A stretch of DNA of 64,000 bases from Arthrobacter gengyunqii (GTDB lineage Bacteria > Actinomycetota > Actinomycetes > Actinomycetales > Micrococcaceae). Position numbers and translations under genes: made by a program. This document shows, in pieces, positions 51,645-61,364 of the stretch (positions are counted from its first letter, which is position 1; each line of letters opens with the position of its first letter). Where the stretch lies: assembly GCF_023022985.1 (NCBI RefSeq), contig NZ_CP095461.1, positions 3,038,001-3,102,000 on the forward strand, read 5' to 3'. Below the pieces are notes generated by a model. It did no database searches. It was not told the DNA's origin and saw only the letters and a program-made list of their open reading frames with translations.

Positions 51645-52532
51645 CTACCGGTTGGGCCAGTACCAGATGATGAGCATGGTCACGAGGAAGCCGGTAAGGA
51701 AGTTCAGTTTCAGGAACCGCTTCCAACCGGCGTTCGCCCGCTCCGAATCCGCATCGGAGATTCCCAGGAAGGGCAGCAGGTTGAGGATGTACGGCAGCGC
51801 CAGCAGTCCGCCGAGGGTGGCCGGCCAAGGGGTCAGCAACATCAGCAGTCCTCCCGCGAGGTAGGCTGCGGCGGCAATCCGGACCACGGCTTTGGCGCCG
51901 AGGACCGTAGCGATGGAGCTGATGCCTCCTTCGCGGTCCGGCACCACATCCTGCACGGCGCCGAACGCCTGGCTGGCCATGCCCCACAGGAAGAATGCGC
52001 CCAGCACCGCCCACAGCCCCGGCGTGAACACGGCTCCCGCCAGCACCAGCCCGTAGACCGCGGGTGAGACGAAGTGGGTGCTGGATGTGATGGAGTCCAG
52101 GAAGGGGCGCTCCTTGAACCGCAGCCCGGGAGCGCTGTATGCAACCACGGCAAACACGCTGACGGCCAACACCAGCCAGGACAGCGGGTTGCCCAGCAGG
52201 ATCAGAGCAATCAGGAACGGAACGTTGGTGGCGACGGCGGCCCACAGGGTGATCCGGTGGAAGCCGCGGTCCAGGACTGCGCCCTCCACGCCGCCCTTGC
52301 GGGGGTTGTGCAGGTCCGATTCATAGTCGAAAACGTCATTGATGCCGTACATCGCCAGGTTGTACGGAATCAGGAAGTACAGCGTTCCCAGCACCCAGGC
52401 CAGGTCGATGCCGCCCGTGGTGATGAGGTAGGCGGCGGCAAACGGATACGCGGTGTTCACCCAGGACAGCGGCCTGGACGAGACCAGCAGCATTCGCAGC
52501 GTCGATCCCGCCGTGCGGGTGGTTGTGCTCAC
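51645..52532 (-). CDS. crtEb: Lycopene elongase (UbiA-type prenyltransferase)
   Basis: 295 aa, about eight membrane helices. Prenyl-diphosphate motifs NDVFDYESD (first Asp-rich) and DVVPDREGG (second). Adds C5 units to both ends of lycopene to give the C50 precursor flavuxanthin in the membrane. GTG at 52532 overlaps crtYf by 4 bp. Last gene of the carotenoid operon. Confidence 0.92.
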   Translation of the reverse strand: MSTTTRTAGSTLRMLLVSSRPLSWVNTAYPFAAAYLITTGGIDLAWVLGTLYFLIPYNLAMYGINDVFDYESDLHNPRKGGVEGAVLDRGFHRITLWAAVATNVPFLIALILLGNPLSWLVLAVSVFAVVAYSAPGLRFKERPFLDSITSSTHFVSPAVYGLVLAGAVFTPGLWAVLGAFFLWGMASQAFGAVQDVVPDREGGISSIATVLGAKAVVRIAAAAYLAGGLLMLLTPWPATLGGLLALPYILNLLPFLGISDADSERANAGWKRFLKLNFLTGFLVTMLIIWYWPNR

Positions 52533-52894
52533 TGCTTCTCCCGGTGATTGATGGGGGCGTCGGGGATCTTGCCGGTTTTGCTCCGTTTTCCGAGCAGCAT
52601 CCACAGCGCCGGCAGCAGCAGCACGGCCGCCACTGTGTAGGCGAAGTCTTCCAGCGGAGCGCTGCCGATGAAGGCGCCGGAGATGCGTTCCGGGTTGTAC
52701 CAGAACAGTCCCGCGGCGATCATCACGTTGTCGAAAACGGCCGTAAGAATCAGCAGAACGACGGCGGTGACGCCCAGCGCGGCCAGCATGCCTCGACGGC
52801 CGCCCGCCGCCGTCGTGCTCCGCCGCGCCAGGGCGAGGCCCAGCACTGCGGCGGCCGGAACCAGGAACACTGCGTTCAATGCCCAGTACGTCAC
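52529..52894 (-). CDS. crtYf: C50 carotenoid epsilon-cyclase subunit CrtYf
   Basis: 121 aa, three to four helices. Carries the APLEDFAYTV version of the cyclase PxE(E/D) motif and FWYNPERISG typical of heterodimeric lycopene-type cyclases. Works with CrtYe. Overlaps both neighbours by 4 bp. Confidence 0.88.
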   Translation of the reverse strand: MTYWALNAVFLVPAAAVLGLALARRSTTAAGGRRGMLAALGVTAVVLLILTAVFDNVMIAAGLFWYNPERISGAFIGSAPLEDFAYTVAAVLLLPALWMLLGKRSKTGKIPDAPINHREKQ

Positions 52895-53241
52895 CGCTTC
52901 GCCTCCTGACGATGGCTGCGCTGCTCTCCGGCGCGGTTCAGCACCAGGGAAACCAGGCCGTACAGAACCATGGTCAGGTAACAGAGGAAGCCAAGGAAAA
53001 AGACTTCCTCCACAGGCAGGTGAGGTGCCAGGACGATGCCGAGCATGATGGGCGTTTCACCGCGGTAAAAGATGTCCAGGCCAATGCCGCCCAGGTCCCA
53101 GAGCAGGAAAAATGCCAGCCCGATTCCCGTCACCCACGCGGCGCGCCGGGCGTCGGCGAAGAAGAAGAGCCGAAACCGGTGGTCCAGGAGCACCATGCAG
53201 CCGATCGAGGCCAGCAGCAGGAACAGATAGAGGAATCCCAT
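52891..53241 (-). CDS. crtYe: C50 carotenoid epsilon-cyclase subunit CrtYe
   Basis: 116 aa, three membrane helices, with HLPVEEVFFLGFLCYLTM holding the conserved PxEE. Forms a heterodimer with CrtYf to close the terminal rings of flavuxanthin (decaprenoxanthin). ATG overlaps the crtI stop by one base. Confidence 0.88.
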   Translation of the reverse strand: MGFLYLFLLLASIGCMVLLDHRFRLFFFADARRAAWVTGIGLAFFLLWDLGGIGLDIFYRGETPIMLGIVLAPHLPVEEVFFLGFLCYLTMVLYGLVSLVLNRAGEQRSHRQEAKR

Positions 53242-54899
53242 TAGGCGCTGCCTCCCGGAGTCCTGTGCCCGCGCCCGGATGCTGCCGGCACCGGCAGTTC
53301 CTCCGTGCTGGTGTCCCCGCGCAGACGCTTGAGCACCAGTTCAGCACTGATCAGGCACATCGGCAGTCCGATGCCCGGCAGGGTGGAGCCGCCGGCGTAG
53401 AGCAGCCCGTCGACCTTGCGGCTGGCGTTGGAGCCGCGGAAGAATGCACTCTGCTTGAGCACGTGGGCCGGGCCGAGCAGCGTTCCGCGCCAGGAGTTCA
53501 GGTCCTGCACAAAGTCCTGCGGACCCACGGTTTTCCGGACCGTGATGCGCTCGGCGAGGTCCGGGATGTCCGCCCACTGGGAGATCTGGGCGATAACGGC
53601 GTCGGCCATCCGCTCGATCCGTTCATCGCCCTCGCCGTCCATGCCGCCCGCGCCGAGGGAAGGATCGGAGGGCACCGGAACCAGGACGAAGAGGTTCTCG
53701 CAGCCGTCCGGGGCGGCATCGGGGTCGGTTGCGCTGGGGCGGCAGACATAGAGCGACGCCGGATCCGGCACCGAGGTTTCCTTGCCGAAGATTTTCCCGA
53801 AGTTCTCTTCCCAGTCTTCGGTGAAGAGCAGCGTGTGGTGTGCCAGGGACGGCAGCTCCCCGCGGACGCCCAGGTGAAGCAGCAGGCCGCCGGGGCCGGG
53901 AATGCGGTGTTTCCAGTAACTCTCCGGATAGGTCTGCAGGTTCCGGGGCAGCAGCGCGGTTTCGGTGTGGTGCAGGTCCGCGGCGGAAACCACCAGGTCA
54001 GCGTCCAGGACCAGTGCCTGTCCGGAAACGTTGGTGTATTCGACACCGGTCGCCCGCACGCCGGGGCTGCGCCGGAAACGGCTCAGCCGCCCGCCCGGCC
54101 CAGGATCCGTGGTGCGGATCCGCGTTACGGTGGCGTCCGTGCGGATCGTGACGCCCTCAGCCGCGGCAAGGTCGGCAATGACGCTGATCAGCCGGGTGAA
54201 ACCGCCCATCGGATAGAGCACCCCGTCCGCCAGGTCCAGCCGGCTCATCAGATGGTACATGCTGGGCGTGGTAAACGGGGACGAGCCCAGGAACACCGCC
54301 GGATAGCCCAGGATCTGGCGGATCCGCGGGTCGGTAAACTTGCCTGCCACGAAGGAACTCAACGGCTGCAGCAGCAGCTGGGCGAGCCGCGGGCCGCGTT
54401 TGAGCACGTCGGCGCGCAGCAGCGGCAGGAAGGACGCGAAGGTGGAATACAGGAAACGCTTCTTCGCCATGTCATAGACATCGACGGCGGAATCCAGGTA
54501 CTTCTCCAGCTTGTCTCCGGCGCCGGATTCGAGGGATTCGAACAGCTTCACGTTTTCGGCGCGCGTGGCGGCGATGTCAACGGGTTCAGCGGATCCTTCG
54601 AAGAAGACCCGGTAGCCGGGGTCCAGCTGGACCAGGTCCAGCTGCTCGTCGGCGGTGGTGCCCATGAGGCGGAAGAAATGGTCGAAGACCTCGGGCATCA
54701 GGTACCAGGAGGGGCCGGTGTCGAAGCTGAAGCCCGCGCTTTGCCATGTCCCGGTGCGTCCCCCCGGAACGGACTGCTGCTCCAGGACGGTGACACGGAG
54801 GCCTTCTTTGGCCAGCAGGGCCGCTGTGGCCAGGCCCGTAATGCCGCCGCCGATCACCACGGCGGTGCGGGGAGGTGCGGACGCGGTCCTGCGGGTCAT
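53241..54899 (-). CDS. crtI: Phytoene desaturase
   Basis: 552 aa. FAD-binding VIGGGITGLATAALLAKEG (residues 15-33), GFSFDTGPSWYLMPEVF and C-terminal YAGGSTLPGIGLPMCLISAELV. Performs four desaturations of phytoene to lycopene. Overlaps crtB by 4 bp. Central to the operon. Confidence 0.96.
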   Translation of the reverse strand: MTRRTASAPPRTAVVIGGGITGLATAALLAKEGLRVTVLEQQSVPGGRTGTWQSAGFSFDTGPSWYLMPEVFDHFFRLMGTTADEQLDLVQLDPGYRVFFEGSAEPVDIAATRAENVKLFESLESGAGDKLEKYLDSAVDVYDMAKKRFLYSTFASFLPLLRADVLKRGPRLAQLLLQPLSSFVAGKFTDPRIRQILGYPAVFLGSSPFTTPSMYHLMSRLDLADGVLYPMGGFTRLISVIADLAAAEGVTIRTDATVTRIRTTDPGPGGRLSRFRRSPGVRATGVEYTNVSGQALVLDADLVVSAADLHHTETALLPRNLQTYPESYWKHRIPGPGGLLLHLGVRGELPSLAHHTLLFTEDWEENFGKIFGKETSVPDPASLYVCRPSATDPDAAPDGCENLFVLVPVPSDPSLGAGGMDGEGDERIERMADAVIAQISQWADIPDLAERITVRKTVGPQDFVQDLNSWRGTLLGPAHVLKQSAFFRGSNASRKVDGLLYAGGSTLPGIGLPMCLISAELVLKRLRGDTSTEELPVPAASGRGHRTPGGSA

Positions 54900-55807
54900 G
54901 GCTGCCTTCCGGCCTTGGTGCCGCGCAGCGCCGGGCGGCGGAGGCGGTGGGTGTAGAGCGTTTGTGCTGCAATGCGCAGCTTCACCGGGTTGGGCACCCG
55001 GACGCGGCTGCTGCGAAGCTCCTGGGCGGGTGTGGCACGCAGCCGGCGTGCCAGTTCGCTGAACAGTTCCTGGGCCAGCGCCACGGCGGGTCGCGCGGCA
55101 GGCGGGAGTTCGGCGATGGACGCTCCGGAGACCAAGAGGTCTGCATCGATGTCATCCAGCAGGCGGTGCTTGTCCGCTTCGGAAAAGGACCCAACGCTTA
55201 CGCCCGGAAAATAGCTGCGGCCCAGCGTGTCGAAGTCGTCCGCCAGATCCCGCAGGAAGTTGACCTTCTGGAAGGCGGCGCCGAGCCGCTGGGCGCCTTC
55301 GCGCAGCCGCTTGCCCCGGTCCTCGCTGACTTCGGTTCCCTGCAGGAAACACAACAGGCACATCAGGCCGATAACCTCGGCCGAGCCGTACACGTAGTCG
55401 TTGAAGGACTCGGCGGTGTGCTCGGTGCGAAGCAGGTCAGCACGCATCGACCGGAAGAACGGGGTGGTCAGTTCCTCGGTGATCCCGGTGGTCCGGGCGG
55501 TCAGGGCGAAGGAGTGCACCACCAGGTTCACGCTGTAGCCGGTGGCCATGGCCTGCCGGGTTTCCGATTCCAGGGCATCCAGGATGCGGCCGACGTCCCC
55601 GGGAGAAAGGTCCGCTTCCGCGGCTACGCCGTCCACGATCTCATCCGCCAGCCGCACCAGCGCGTAGATGGCCTCGATTTGCAGCCGGGTCCGAGGCTGG
55701 AGCAGCCGCGATGCCAGTCCAAAGGACGTGGAGTAGGAACGGATCACCACGGACGCCGTTTCCACTGCCACCCTGTTGTAAAGCGCCAAGCCTGTTTCCC
55801 GGATCAT
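54896..55807 (-). CDS. crtB: Phytoene synthase
   Basis: 303 aa. Squalene/phytoene synthase fold: YSTSFGLASRLL, first Asp motif ADEIVDG, and second motif DLADDFDTLGRSYFPGV. Joins two GGPP to phytoene. ATG at 55807 is only 3 bp after the crtE stop, and AGGAG is very close to it (weak spacing). Confidence 0.95.
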   Translation of the reverse strand: MIRETGLALYNRVAVETASVVIRSYSTSFGLASRLLQPRTRLQIEAIYALVRLADEIVDGVAAEADLSPGDVGRILDALESETRQAMATGYSVNLVVHSFALTARTTGITEELTTPFFRSMRADLLRTEHTAESFNDYVYGSAEVIGLMCLLCFLQGTEVSEDRGKRLREGAQRLGAAFQKVNFLRDLADDFDTLGRSYFPGVSVGSFSEADKHRLLDDIDADLLVSGASIAELPPAARPAVALAQELFSELARRLRATPAQELRSSRVRVPNPVKLRIAAQTLYTHRLRRPALRGTKAGRQP

Positions 55808-55810
55808 CTC

Positions 55811-56878
55811 CTAGCGGCCCCGGTTCACGGCGCCGGCCACAATGCGTTCCAGCACCTGACGCAGCGGCGCTGGAATGGAGGGACAGTCCAAGTGGGACCG
55901 GGCGCGGTCCGCGTATTCCTCTGCCAGGGCACGGGCGTAGTCACGGGCGCCGGAACTGATGAGCAGTTCACGGGCACGGTCCGCCTCTTCGGCAGTAAGG
56001 TCAGGGCAGCCAATGAGGTGGGACAGCTCATCCCAGGACTCCCCCTGGGCCGCATGCGCGATCAGAACTGTGCGTTTTCCTTCCCGGAGGTCGCTCAGGT
56101 TCGATTTCCCGGTGGCGCTCTCCTTGCCGAAAACGCCCAGCAGGTCATCGACAAGCTGATAGGCGATTCCGGTGTCCCGGCCAAAGTCGCCCAGGGTGGC
56201 GACGGCGTCGTCGTCCGCTCCGGCCAGCACGGCACCGGCCTGCAGAGGTGCTTCAAAGGAGTAGACGGCCGTCTTCAGCCGCTCCATGTCCAGGATCTCG
56301 GGGATTTGCGGTGCGCCCGGGGAAAAGGAAAAGTCGACGTCGATCAGCTCGCCTGCGGCGGAGGCAAACACGGCGTCATCCAGGATCGCCGCCAGTCGAA
56401 GGCGGGTCTGCGGATCGGTGTCCACGGTGTCCAGCATCCGGAACGCCCCGATCAGCGCCAGGTCTCCTGCGATAATTCCGGCTGACATCCCACGGTGGCG
56501 GGCTGCTTCGGCTGTCTGGCCGGCCGTCTGCGCCAGGGCACGATAGGTCCCTGATACGTTGTCCTGTCCGCGGCGCATAAAGTCCAGGTCGATGACGTCA
56601 TCGTGGATGATCAGCGCGGTGTGCAGCAGTTCAAAGGCTGCGCCCACGCGGGCCGCTGCTTCCGTGTTGGTGCCACCGAGGTGCTGGTAGGCAGTCATCA
56701 GGATGCCGGGACGGACGCGTTTGCCCCCGACCGTGGATTTTTCCAGAGTGTCCCAGAGGCTAAGGTAGCTGGGACTGAGTTTGGCTGCGCGAAGCTTTGC
56801 CTGGGCGAAGAATTCACGCAGGACACCCTCCACCTGCTCATATCCGACAGCTGGGTCAAGCAGGGGTTCGGTCTCCAT
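55811..56878 (-). CDS. crtE: Geranylgeranyl diphosphate synthase
   Basis: 355 aa. First Asp-rich motif IHDDVIDLDFMRRG (93-97), second DDLLGVFG, and GGKRVRPGI near residue 51. Makes C20 (possibly longer) prenyl diphosphate for crtB. ATG at 56878 with AGGA just upstream; the frame upstream of it has no family sequence. First gene of the six-gene operon; 36 bp from divergent idi. Confidence 0.93.
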   Translation of the reverse strand: METEPLLDPAVGYEQVEGVLREFFAQAKLRAAKLSPSYLSLWDTLEKSTVGGKRVRPGILMTAYQHLGGTNTEAAARVGAAFELLHTALIIHDDVIDLDFMRRGQDNVSGTYRALAQTAGQTAEAARHRGMSAGIIAGDLALIGAFRMLDTVDTDPQTRLRLAAILDDAVFASAAGELIDVDFSFSPGAPQIPEILDMERLKTAVYSFEAPLQAGAVLAGADDDAVATLGDFGRDTGIAYQLVDDLLGVFGKESATGKSNLSDLREGKRTVLIAHAAQGESWDELSHLIGCPDLTAEEADRARELLISSGARDYARALAEEYADRARSHLDCPSIPAPLRQVLERIVAGAVNRGR

Positions 56879-56914
56879 AGGTCCTAGTAAACACGGTGAG
56901 CATACGGAGGAGAA
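56879..56914. promoter_or_regulatory. 36-bp divergent control region crtE/idi
   Basis: The whole intergenic space between crtE (minus) and idi (plus). It contains the idi ribosome site GGAGGAG; -35 regions of both promoters would fall inside the opposite genes. A likely place for a shared regulator. Confidence 0.5.
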
Positions 56915-57478
56915 ATGGCGCAACGCGGAGAACTGGTGGTTCTGGTAGATCCGGCGGGCACACCGGTTGGCACCCAGGAAAAATCCACGGTGCACACGAC
57001 TGACACACCGCTGCATCTGGCCTTTTCCACTCACGTTTTCAACCGTGCGGGCCAGTTGCTGGTGACCCGGCGGGCTCTGAGCAAGCTGACCTGGCCGGGG
57101 GTTTGGACCAACTCGTTCTGCGGCCATCCCGGGCCCGGCGAATCCACTGAAAACGCCGTGCTGCGCCGCGCGGACCGGGAACTCGGACTGGCTCTGCCCC
57201 GGGAAGAGCTCACCCTCCGCCTGCCGGACTTCCGCTACCGTGCAGTGGACGCCTCCGGCATCGTGGAGCACGAAATCTGTCCCGTCTACACGGCGGTCAC
57301 CGACGTGGACCCGGAGCCGGCACCGGACGAAGTCATGGATTGGCAGTGGGCTGACCCGATGACCCTGGCAGAGTCCGTGCGTCTGACACCGTGGGCGTTC
57401 AGCCCCTGGCTGGTCCTGCAGCTGCCCCTGCTCTATCCGCAGGTGTTTGCTGTCGGCGGTTCTTCCCTGCGCTCGTAA
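56915..57478 (+). CDS. idi: Isopentenyl-diphosphate delta-isomerase (type I)
   Basis: 187 aa. Cys69 in NSFCGHP, His40 in FSTHVFN, a Nudix-like ENAVLRRADRELG and the Glu in EHEICPVY. Interconverts IPP and DMAPP for the carotenoid genes. Ribosome site GGAGGAG. Its last 46 bases overlap the convergent glycosyltransferase gene. Confidence 0.95.
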   Translation: MAQRGELVVLVDPAGTPVGTQEKSTVHTTDTPLHLAFSTHVFNRAGQLLVTRRALSKLTWPGVWTNSFCGHPGPGESTENAVLRRADRELGLALPREELTLRLPDFRYRAVDASGIVEHEICPVYTAVTDVDPEPAPDEVMDWQWADPMTLAESVRLTPWAFSPWLVLQLPLLYPQVFAVGGSSLRS

Positions 57479-58218
57479 TCCCCGGCAGCGAATCGGCGCG
57501 GCCAGCGCACCCACGGTGCCTCACCGGGCCAATGCGCCCACAGGGTATGGAAGGCGCGGCGGAAGCGACGGATGACGTTTGCGGCACCGATCAGTGCCCG
57601 CGGAGCCATGCCCACCACAAGCGTCCGATCGAAACGGCACGTGGAACGCTGCCCCAGATGAAGGCTCAGGCACACGTCGTCGTGCATTTCCGGGTCATGC
57701 CGGTGCACCTCGGAGCGGACCTTTTCCCAGGCCGAACGGCGCAGGGCGAGGTTTGAGCCAAAGAGCGGCAGGTGCGCCAGCGCCGACGCCATGGCCAGGT
57801 AGTAGGCCCCCAGATAGAGCACGCTGAGCGCCGCGCTGACCGGCCGGGGAAACCCGTAAAAGGCTCCCGGGCCGGACAGAGCTCCCAGGTCCGGATCTGC
57901 AGCGAAGGATTCTGCTATTCGCTGAACCCAATCCGCGGGCAGGAGGCAGTCAGCGTCGCACCGCGCAATGATTTCAGCCGCTGCGGCATCATAGCCTGCA
58001 GCAGCGGCGGCGGGGATTCCCGGTTCCGCTTCAAAGACCACGCGGGCTCCGTGCCGACGGGCAACGGCGGCACTGGAATCGGTGCTGTTGTTGTCCACCA
58101 CCACAATTTCAAGCGGAGGCACCGACTGCGCAGCGAGGGAGAACAGGCAGGCGTCAAGCGCGGCTGCATCATTCAGGCAGGGAATCACCACACTGACTGA
58201 GGGCAGGGCGGCAGTCAT
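57433..58218 (-). CDS. GT2 family glycosyltransferase (possible carotenoid glycosyltransferase)
   Basis: 261 aa. SVVIPCLNDAAALDACLFSL, VVDNNSTDSS and the DxD-like ARCDADCLLPADWV are typical GT-A motifs; the C-terminus has MHDDVCLSLHLGQR (acid base). One weak hydrophobic stretch (SVLYLGAYYLAMASALA). Adjacency to crt/idi suggests it glycosylates the C50 carotenoid, like CrtX of Micrococcus (inference). TAGACT 6 nt before the ATG (58225-58230): leaderless. Confidence 0.8.
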   Translation of the reverse strand: MTAALPSVSVVIPCLNDAAALDACLFSLAAQSVPPLEIVVVDNNSTDSSAAVARRHGARVVFEAEPGIPAAAAAGYDAAAAEIIARCDADCLLPADWVQRIAESFAADPDLGALSGPGAFYGFPRPVSAALSVLYLGAYYLAMASALAHLPLFGSNLALRRSAWEKVRSEVHRHDPEMHDDVCLSLHLGQRSTCRFDRTLVVGMAPRALIGAANVIRRFRRAFHTLWAHWPGEAPWVRWPRRFAAGDYERREEPPTANTCG

Positions 58219-58318
58219 GGAGGGAAGTCTACCGGCGGCATGATCCGTCCGGGACACGGCGGGCGTCCCGGACGCTGCTCGTCTGCCGCATGCAGGCACG
58301 CTGCGCTAGCGTGAAGTC

Positions 58319-58957
58319 ATGATCGATGCACTCCTCCGCCGCCCTTCCGGTTCCGGAGAGTTCTTCGCCGACGCCGTGCGGCTTGCCTGCCTTTTCAGCC
58401 TTGCGGCAGCTCTGCTCTGGTTCGGACCGGTGGATGCGGCCCTTTTCCTGCTGGTGCTGGGGGGAACCTTGGTGTCCCGTTCCCTGGAAATCCCCCGGCT
58501 CTTCGACGGACTGTACGGCCTGACCCTGCTGGCAGCTGCCTGGAGCAGCGTGCTGGACCTGTACGCCCGGGTGAGCTGGTGGGACATTCCGGTGCACTTC
58601 GCCGCGACCGCTGTCATAGCGTCCATGACCTACTTCCTGCTCGCCCGTTTGGGCGTGGTTCCGGTTCCCGGCCGTCGTTCCACCCCCGCCGCAGCCCGCG
58701 TGGCAGTGCCGGTGCTGGTGTTGTCCCTGGGCTTGGCCGTGAGCGTGCTGTGGGAGCTGGCGGAATGGTGGGGCAACTCCTTTGTGGATGCCTCCATCAA
58801 CGTGGGTTATCAGGACACCATGGGGGACCTGGCCGCCGGCGGGTTGGGCGCCCTGCTCGCCGGCGTCGTGATGGATCGGATGATCCGGCGGGATCCGGAG
58901 CCCGCAGTTCCCGCATCAGGTGCCGGTGCGCCGCTTCAGCGCCGCCTCAACCGCTGA
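58319..58957 (+). CDS. YjdF/DUF2238-like membrane protein
   Basis: 212 aa, about six helices. The DIPVHFAATAVIA and WELAEWWGNSFVD..YQDTMGDLAAGGLGALLAG segments match the DUF2238 (YjdF) family. Function unknown. TAGCGT ends 6 nt before the ATG. Its last 42 bases overlap the convergent permease gene. Confidence 0.78.
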   Translation: MIDALLRRPSGSGEFFADAVRLACLFSLAAALLWFGPVDAALFLLVLGGTLVSRSLEIPRLFDGLYGLTLLAAAWSSVLDLYARVSWWDIPVHFAATAVIASMTYFLLARLGVVPVPGRRSTPAAARVAVPVLVLSLGLAVSVLWELAEWWGNSFVDASINVGYQDTMGDLAAGGLGALLAGVVMDRMIRRDPEPAVPASGAGAPLQRRLNR

Positions 58958-59698
58958 GACGAGCGCGTACAGCACGATCGAAGCGAGAGTGACGACGACG
59001 ACGCCGGCCCAGACATGGTCATACCGGGCCCGGGATACGGCTGAGACTATTCCGTAGCCTATGCCCTGACCGGTTGCCAGCCATTCCGCCAGCAGCGCTC
59101 CCGTCAGCGCCCCGGGAATCGACACCCGCAGGGCGGTGAAGAACGCCGGCGCAGCAGAGGGCAGGGCAACCTTCCGGAAGACGTCCAGCCGGCTCCCCCC
59201 GTAGACACGGACAACCTCCAGCATGGCCGGCGAGGCTGACCGGAGCCCAAACACCATCGTGACCAGGGCAGGAAAGAGCACCACAATGCCGCCCATGGCA
59301 GCCACCGCTGCCTCCTGCCGGCCAAAGATCAGGATGATCATGGGTGCCAGCGCCACCAGCGGCACCGATCTGAGCAGCATGGCCAGAGGCATCAGGGCCT
59401 GTTCCACTCCGCGGAAGACAGTGAAAAGGCAGGCGCAGACAGCGGCGGCGAGCATCCCCGCGGTGAAACCCATTCCGGCGTCGAGCAGGGTCCGGCCCAG
59501 TTGCCCCATGACCAGGGCGCGGTTCTCCGCTGACTCCGGATCCCGGAACAAGTAGCTGTAAACGTCCCAGGGACCCTTGCCGATGTAGGCAGAAACATCG
59601 AAGAAGCGCAGTAGCCCAACCCACAGGGCTCCGACGACGGCCAGGGAGAGGGCAAGGCCGAACAGCATCTTTCCGGTGGACCGGAGAACCCCGACCAT
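58916..59698 (-). CDS. ABC transporter permease (second)
   Basis: 260 aa, six helices, BPD_transp_1 type with EAA-like loop VRVYGGSRLDVFRKVALPSAAPAFFTALRVS. Last gene of the importer operon; ATG overlaps the upstream permease stop (TGATG). Works with the other permease in the membrane channel. Confidence 0.87.
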   Translation of the reverse strand: MVGVLRSTGKMLFGLALSLAVVGALWVGLLRFFDVSAYIGKGPWDVYSYLFRDPESAENRALVMGQLGRTLLDAGMGFTAGMLAAAVCACLFTVFRGVEQALMPLAMLLRSVPLVALAPMIILIFGRQEAAVAAMGGIVVLFPALVTMVFGLRSASPAMLEVVRVYGGSRLDVFRKVALPSAAPAFFTALRVSIPGALTGALLAEWLATGQGIGYGIVSAVSRARYDHVWAGVVVVTLASIVLYALVSAVEAALKRRTGT

Positions 59699-60516
59699 CA
59701 GAGTCCTCCGGTCCGGACGCCGGCAGCCCACGGTGCAGCGAACCGGGAGAGGAGTCCCAGCAGGACGTATGCTCCCCCGGCCAGGGCGGCACAGGCAAAA
59801 GCCACGCCCCAGACCCGGGCGACTTCCAGTGTCTGCTGGGCATTGACCATGGCCGGCCCCAGCCCGCGGTCCACTCCCCCGACATACTCGCCCAGGATGG
59901 CGCCAAGCAACGCGGCCGGTGCAGCGATCTTCAAGGCCGCCAGGACCGCGGGAAGCGCCGCAATGATACGGACTTTCACGAGCTGGTGGATCCTGCGGCC
60001 GCCGAACACTGCAACGATGTCCAGGCAGGACCGGTCAGCGGCCTTTAACCCCGCGAGGGCGCTGACCATGGTGGTGAAGAAGACCGAGAGGGCGGCCAGC
60101 GCGACGGCGGTGCCTGAGGGATCACCGGAGCGCGGAGGTCCTAAGACAATGAAAATCAGCGGGCCGATGGCCACAACCGGCAGGCAGTAGCTGATGACGG
60201 CCAGCTGTGTTGCCAGGCGTTCCAGCGGCGGGACCAGCAGCACCAGGAAGGCCAGCAGCAGTGCCAGGGCGTTGCCCCAGGCGTAGCCGGCCCCTGCCTC
60301 GGCCAGTGTCACGGAGGCGTTCCGCCAGTAGAAGCCCCACCCGTCAGCTCCCATTTGGGCCAACACCTGCCAGGGAGTGGGGATGGCGCCGGTGCCGCCC
60401 CCGGCCGGGGCTCCGACGCCGCGCAGGAACGTGGCGGCGCCGATCCACCACAGCGCCAGTGCGGCACCCGCCCCGAGCAGCCCCACGCCCCAATGCGGAA
60501 GGTGAATGCGCTTCAT
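59698..60516 (-). CDS. ABC transporter permease (first)
   Basis: 272 aa, six helices, with the EAA loop [33 protein letters not shown]. Member of the SsuC/TauC/ThiX permease family. Overlaps the ATPase gene by 4 bp. Confidence 0.87.
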   Translation of the reverse strand: MKRIHLPHWGVGLLGAGAALALWWIGAATFLRGVGAPAGGGTGAIPTPWQVLAQMGADGWGFYWRNASVTLAEAGAGYAWGNALALLLAFLVLLVPPLERLATQLAVISYCLPVVAIGPLIFIVLGPPRSGDPSGTAVALAALSVFFTTMVSALAGLKAADRSCLDIVAVFGGRRIHQLVKVRIIAALPAVLAALKIAAPAALLGAILGEYVGGVDRGLGPAMVNAQQTLEVARVWGVAFACAALAGGAYVLLGLLSRFAAPWAAGVRTGGL

Positions 60517-61364
60517 GGGGTCTCACCGGACGCCGGACCGCTGAAAAGCAGTTCAGAAGCATGGTCATGCAGGGCATGGAATTCAGGGGTGCGCATCATG
60601 TCGGGGGTGCGCGGCCGCGGCAGGTCCACGCTGATGACCTCCTTGATCCGTCCCGGCCGGGGGCTCATGACTGCAACCGTGTCGGAGAGGAAGATGGCTT
60701 CGGAGATGCCGTGGGTGACCATCAGGGTAGTGGCGGGCTTCTCGGTCCAGATCCGCAGCAGCTCAAGGTTTAGCCGCTGCCGGGTCATGTCGTCCAGGGC
60801 GCCGAAAGGTTCATCGAGCAACAGGACCGACGGCTTCAGGATCAGGGCCCGTGCAATCGACACCCGCTGGCGCATTCCGCCGGAAAGCTGTGCCGGACGC
60901 GCCTTTTCAAACCCTTCCAGCCCCACAAGACTGATCAGCTCACGGATGTACGCGTCATCAGCCGGAAGCCCTGAGACTTCCAGCGGGAGCCGGATGTTGG
61001 AGTAGACGCTGCGCCACGGCAGCAGGGCGGAATCCTGGAAGGCGATGCCCAGCTCGTGCCCGCGGCGAAGATCCTGCGGGGACTTTCCATCCACCAGCAC
61101 CTCACCGGTGGTGGGGGTTTCCAACCCGGCCAGGATTCGGAGCACAGTGGATTTTCCGCAGCCCGACGGTCCCAGCAGGGAGAGGAAGGATCCGCGTTCG
61201 GTGCTGAGGTTGGCAGCTTCCAAGGCTGTGACCTGTTGCCGGCCGGCGGTAAAGGTCTTGCCCAGGCCTGCCAGCCGGATGCCTGTTCCCGGTCCGGCCC
61301 CGGGAGGTTTCGTCTGCACCGTCGTGCCGGCGGAACCTTCGGCAGCGACGGAGTCCTGGCGCAT
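60513..61364 (-). CDS. ABC transporter ATP-binding protein
   Basis: 283 aa. Walker [10 protein letters not shown] (65-73), signature [10 protein letters not shown], Walker [14 protein letters not shown] and switch His in MVTHGISEA. SsuB/TauB/ThiZ group. N-terminal 30 residues are a disordered extension. Starts directly after the binding-protein gene. Confidence 0.92.
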   Translation of the reverse strand: MRQDSVAAEGSAGTTVQTKPPGAGPGTGIRLAGLGKTFTAGRQQVTALEAANLSTERGSFLSLLGPSGCGKSTVLRILAGLETPTTGEVLVDGKSPQDLRRGHELGIAFQDSALLPWRSVYSNIRLPLEVSGLPADDAYIRELISLVGLEGFEKARPAQLSGGMRQRVSIARALILKPSVLLLDEPFGALDDMTRQRLNLELLRIWTEKPATTLMVTHGISEAIFLSDTVAVMSPRPGRIKEVISVDLPRPRTPDMMRTPEFHALHDHASELLFSGPASGETP

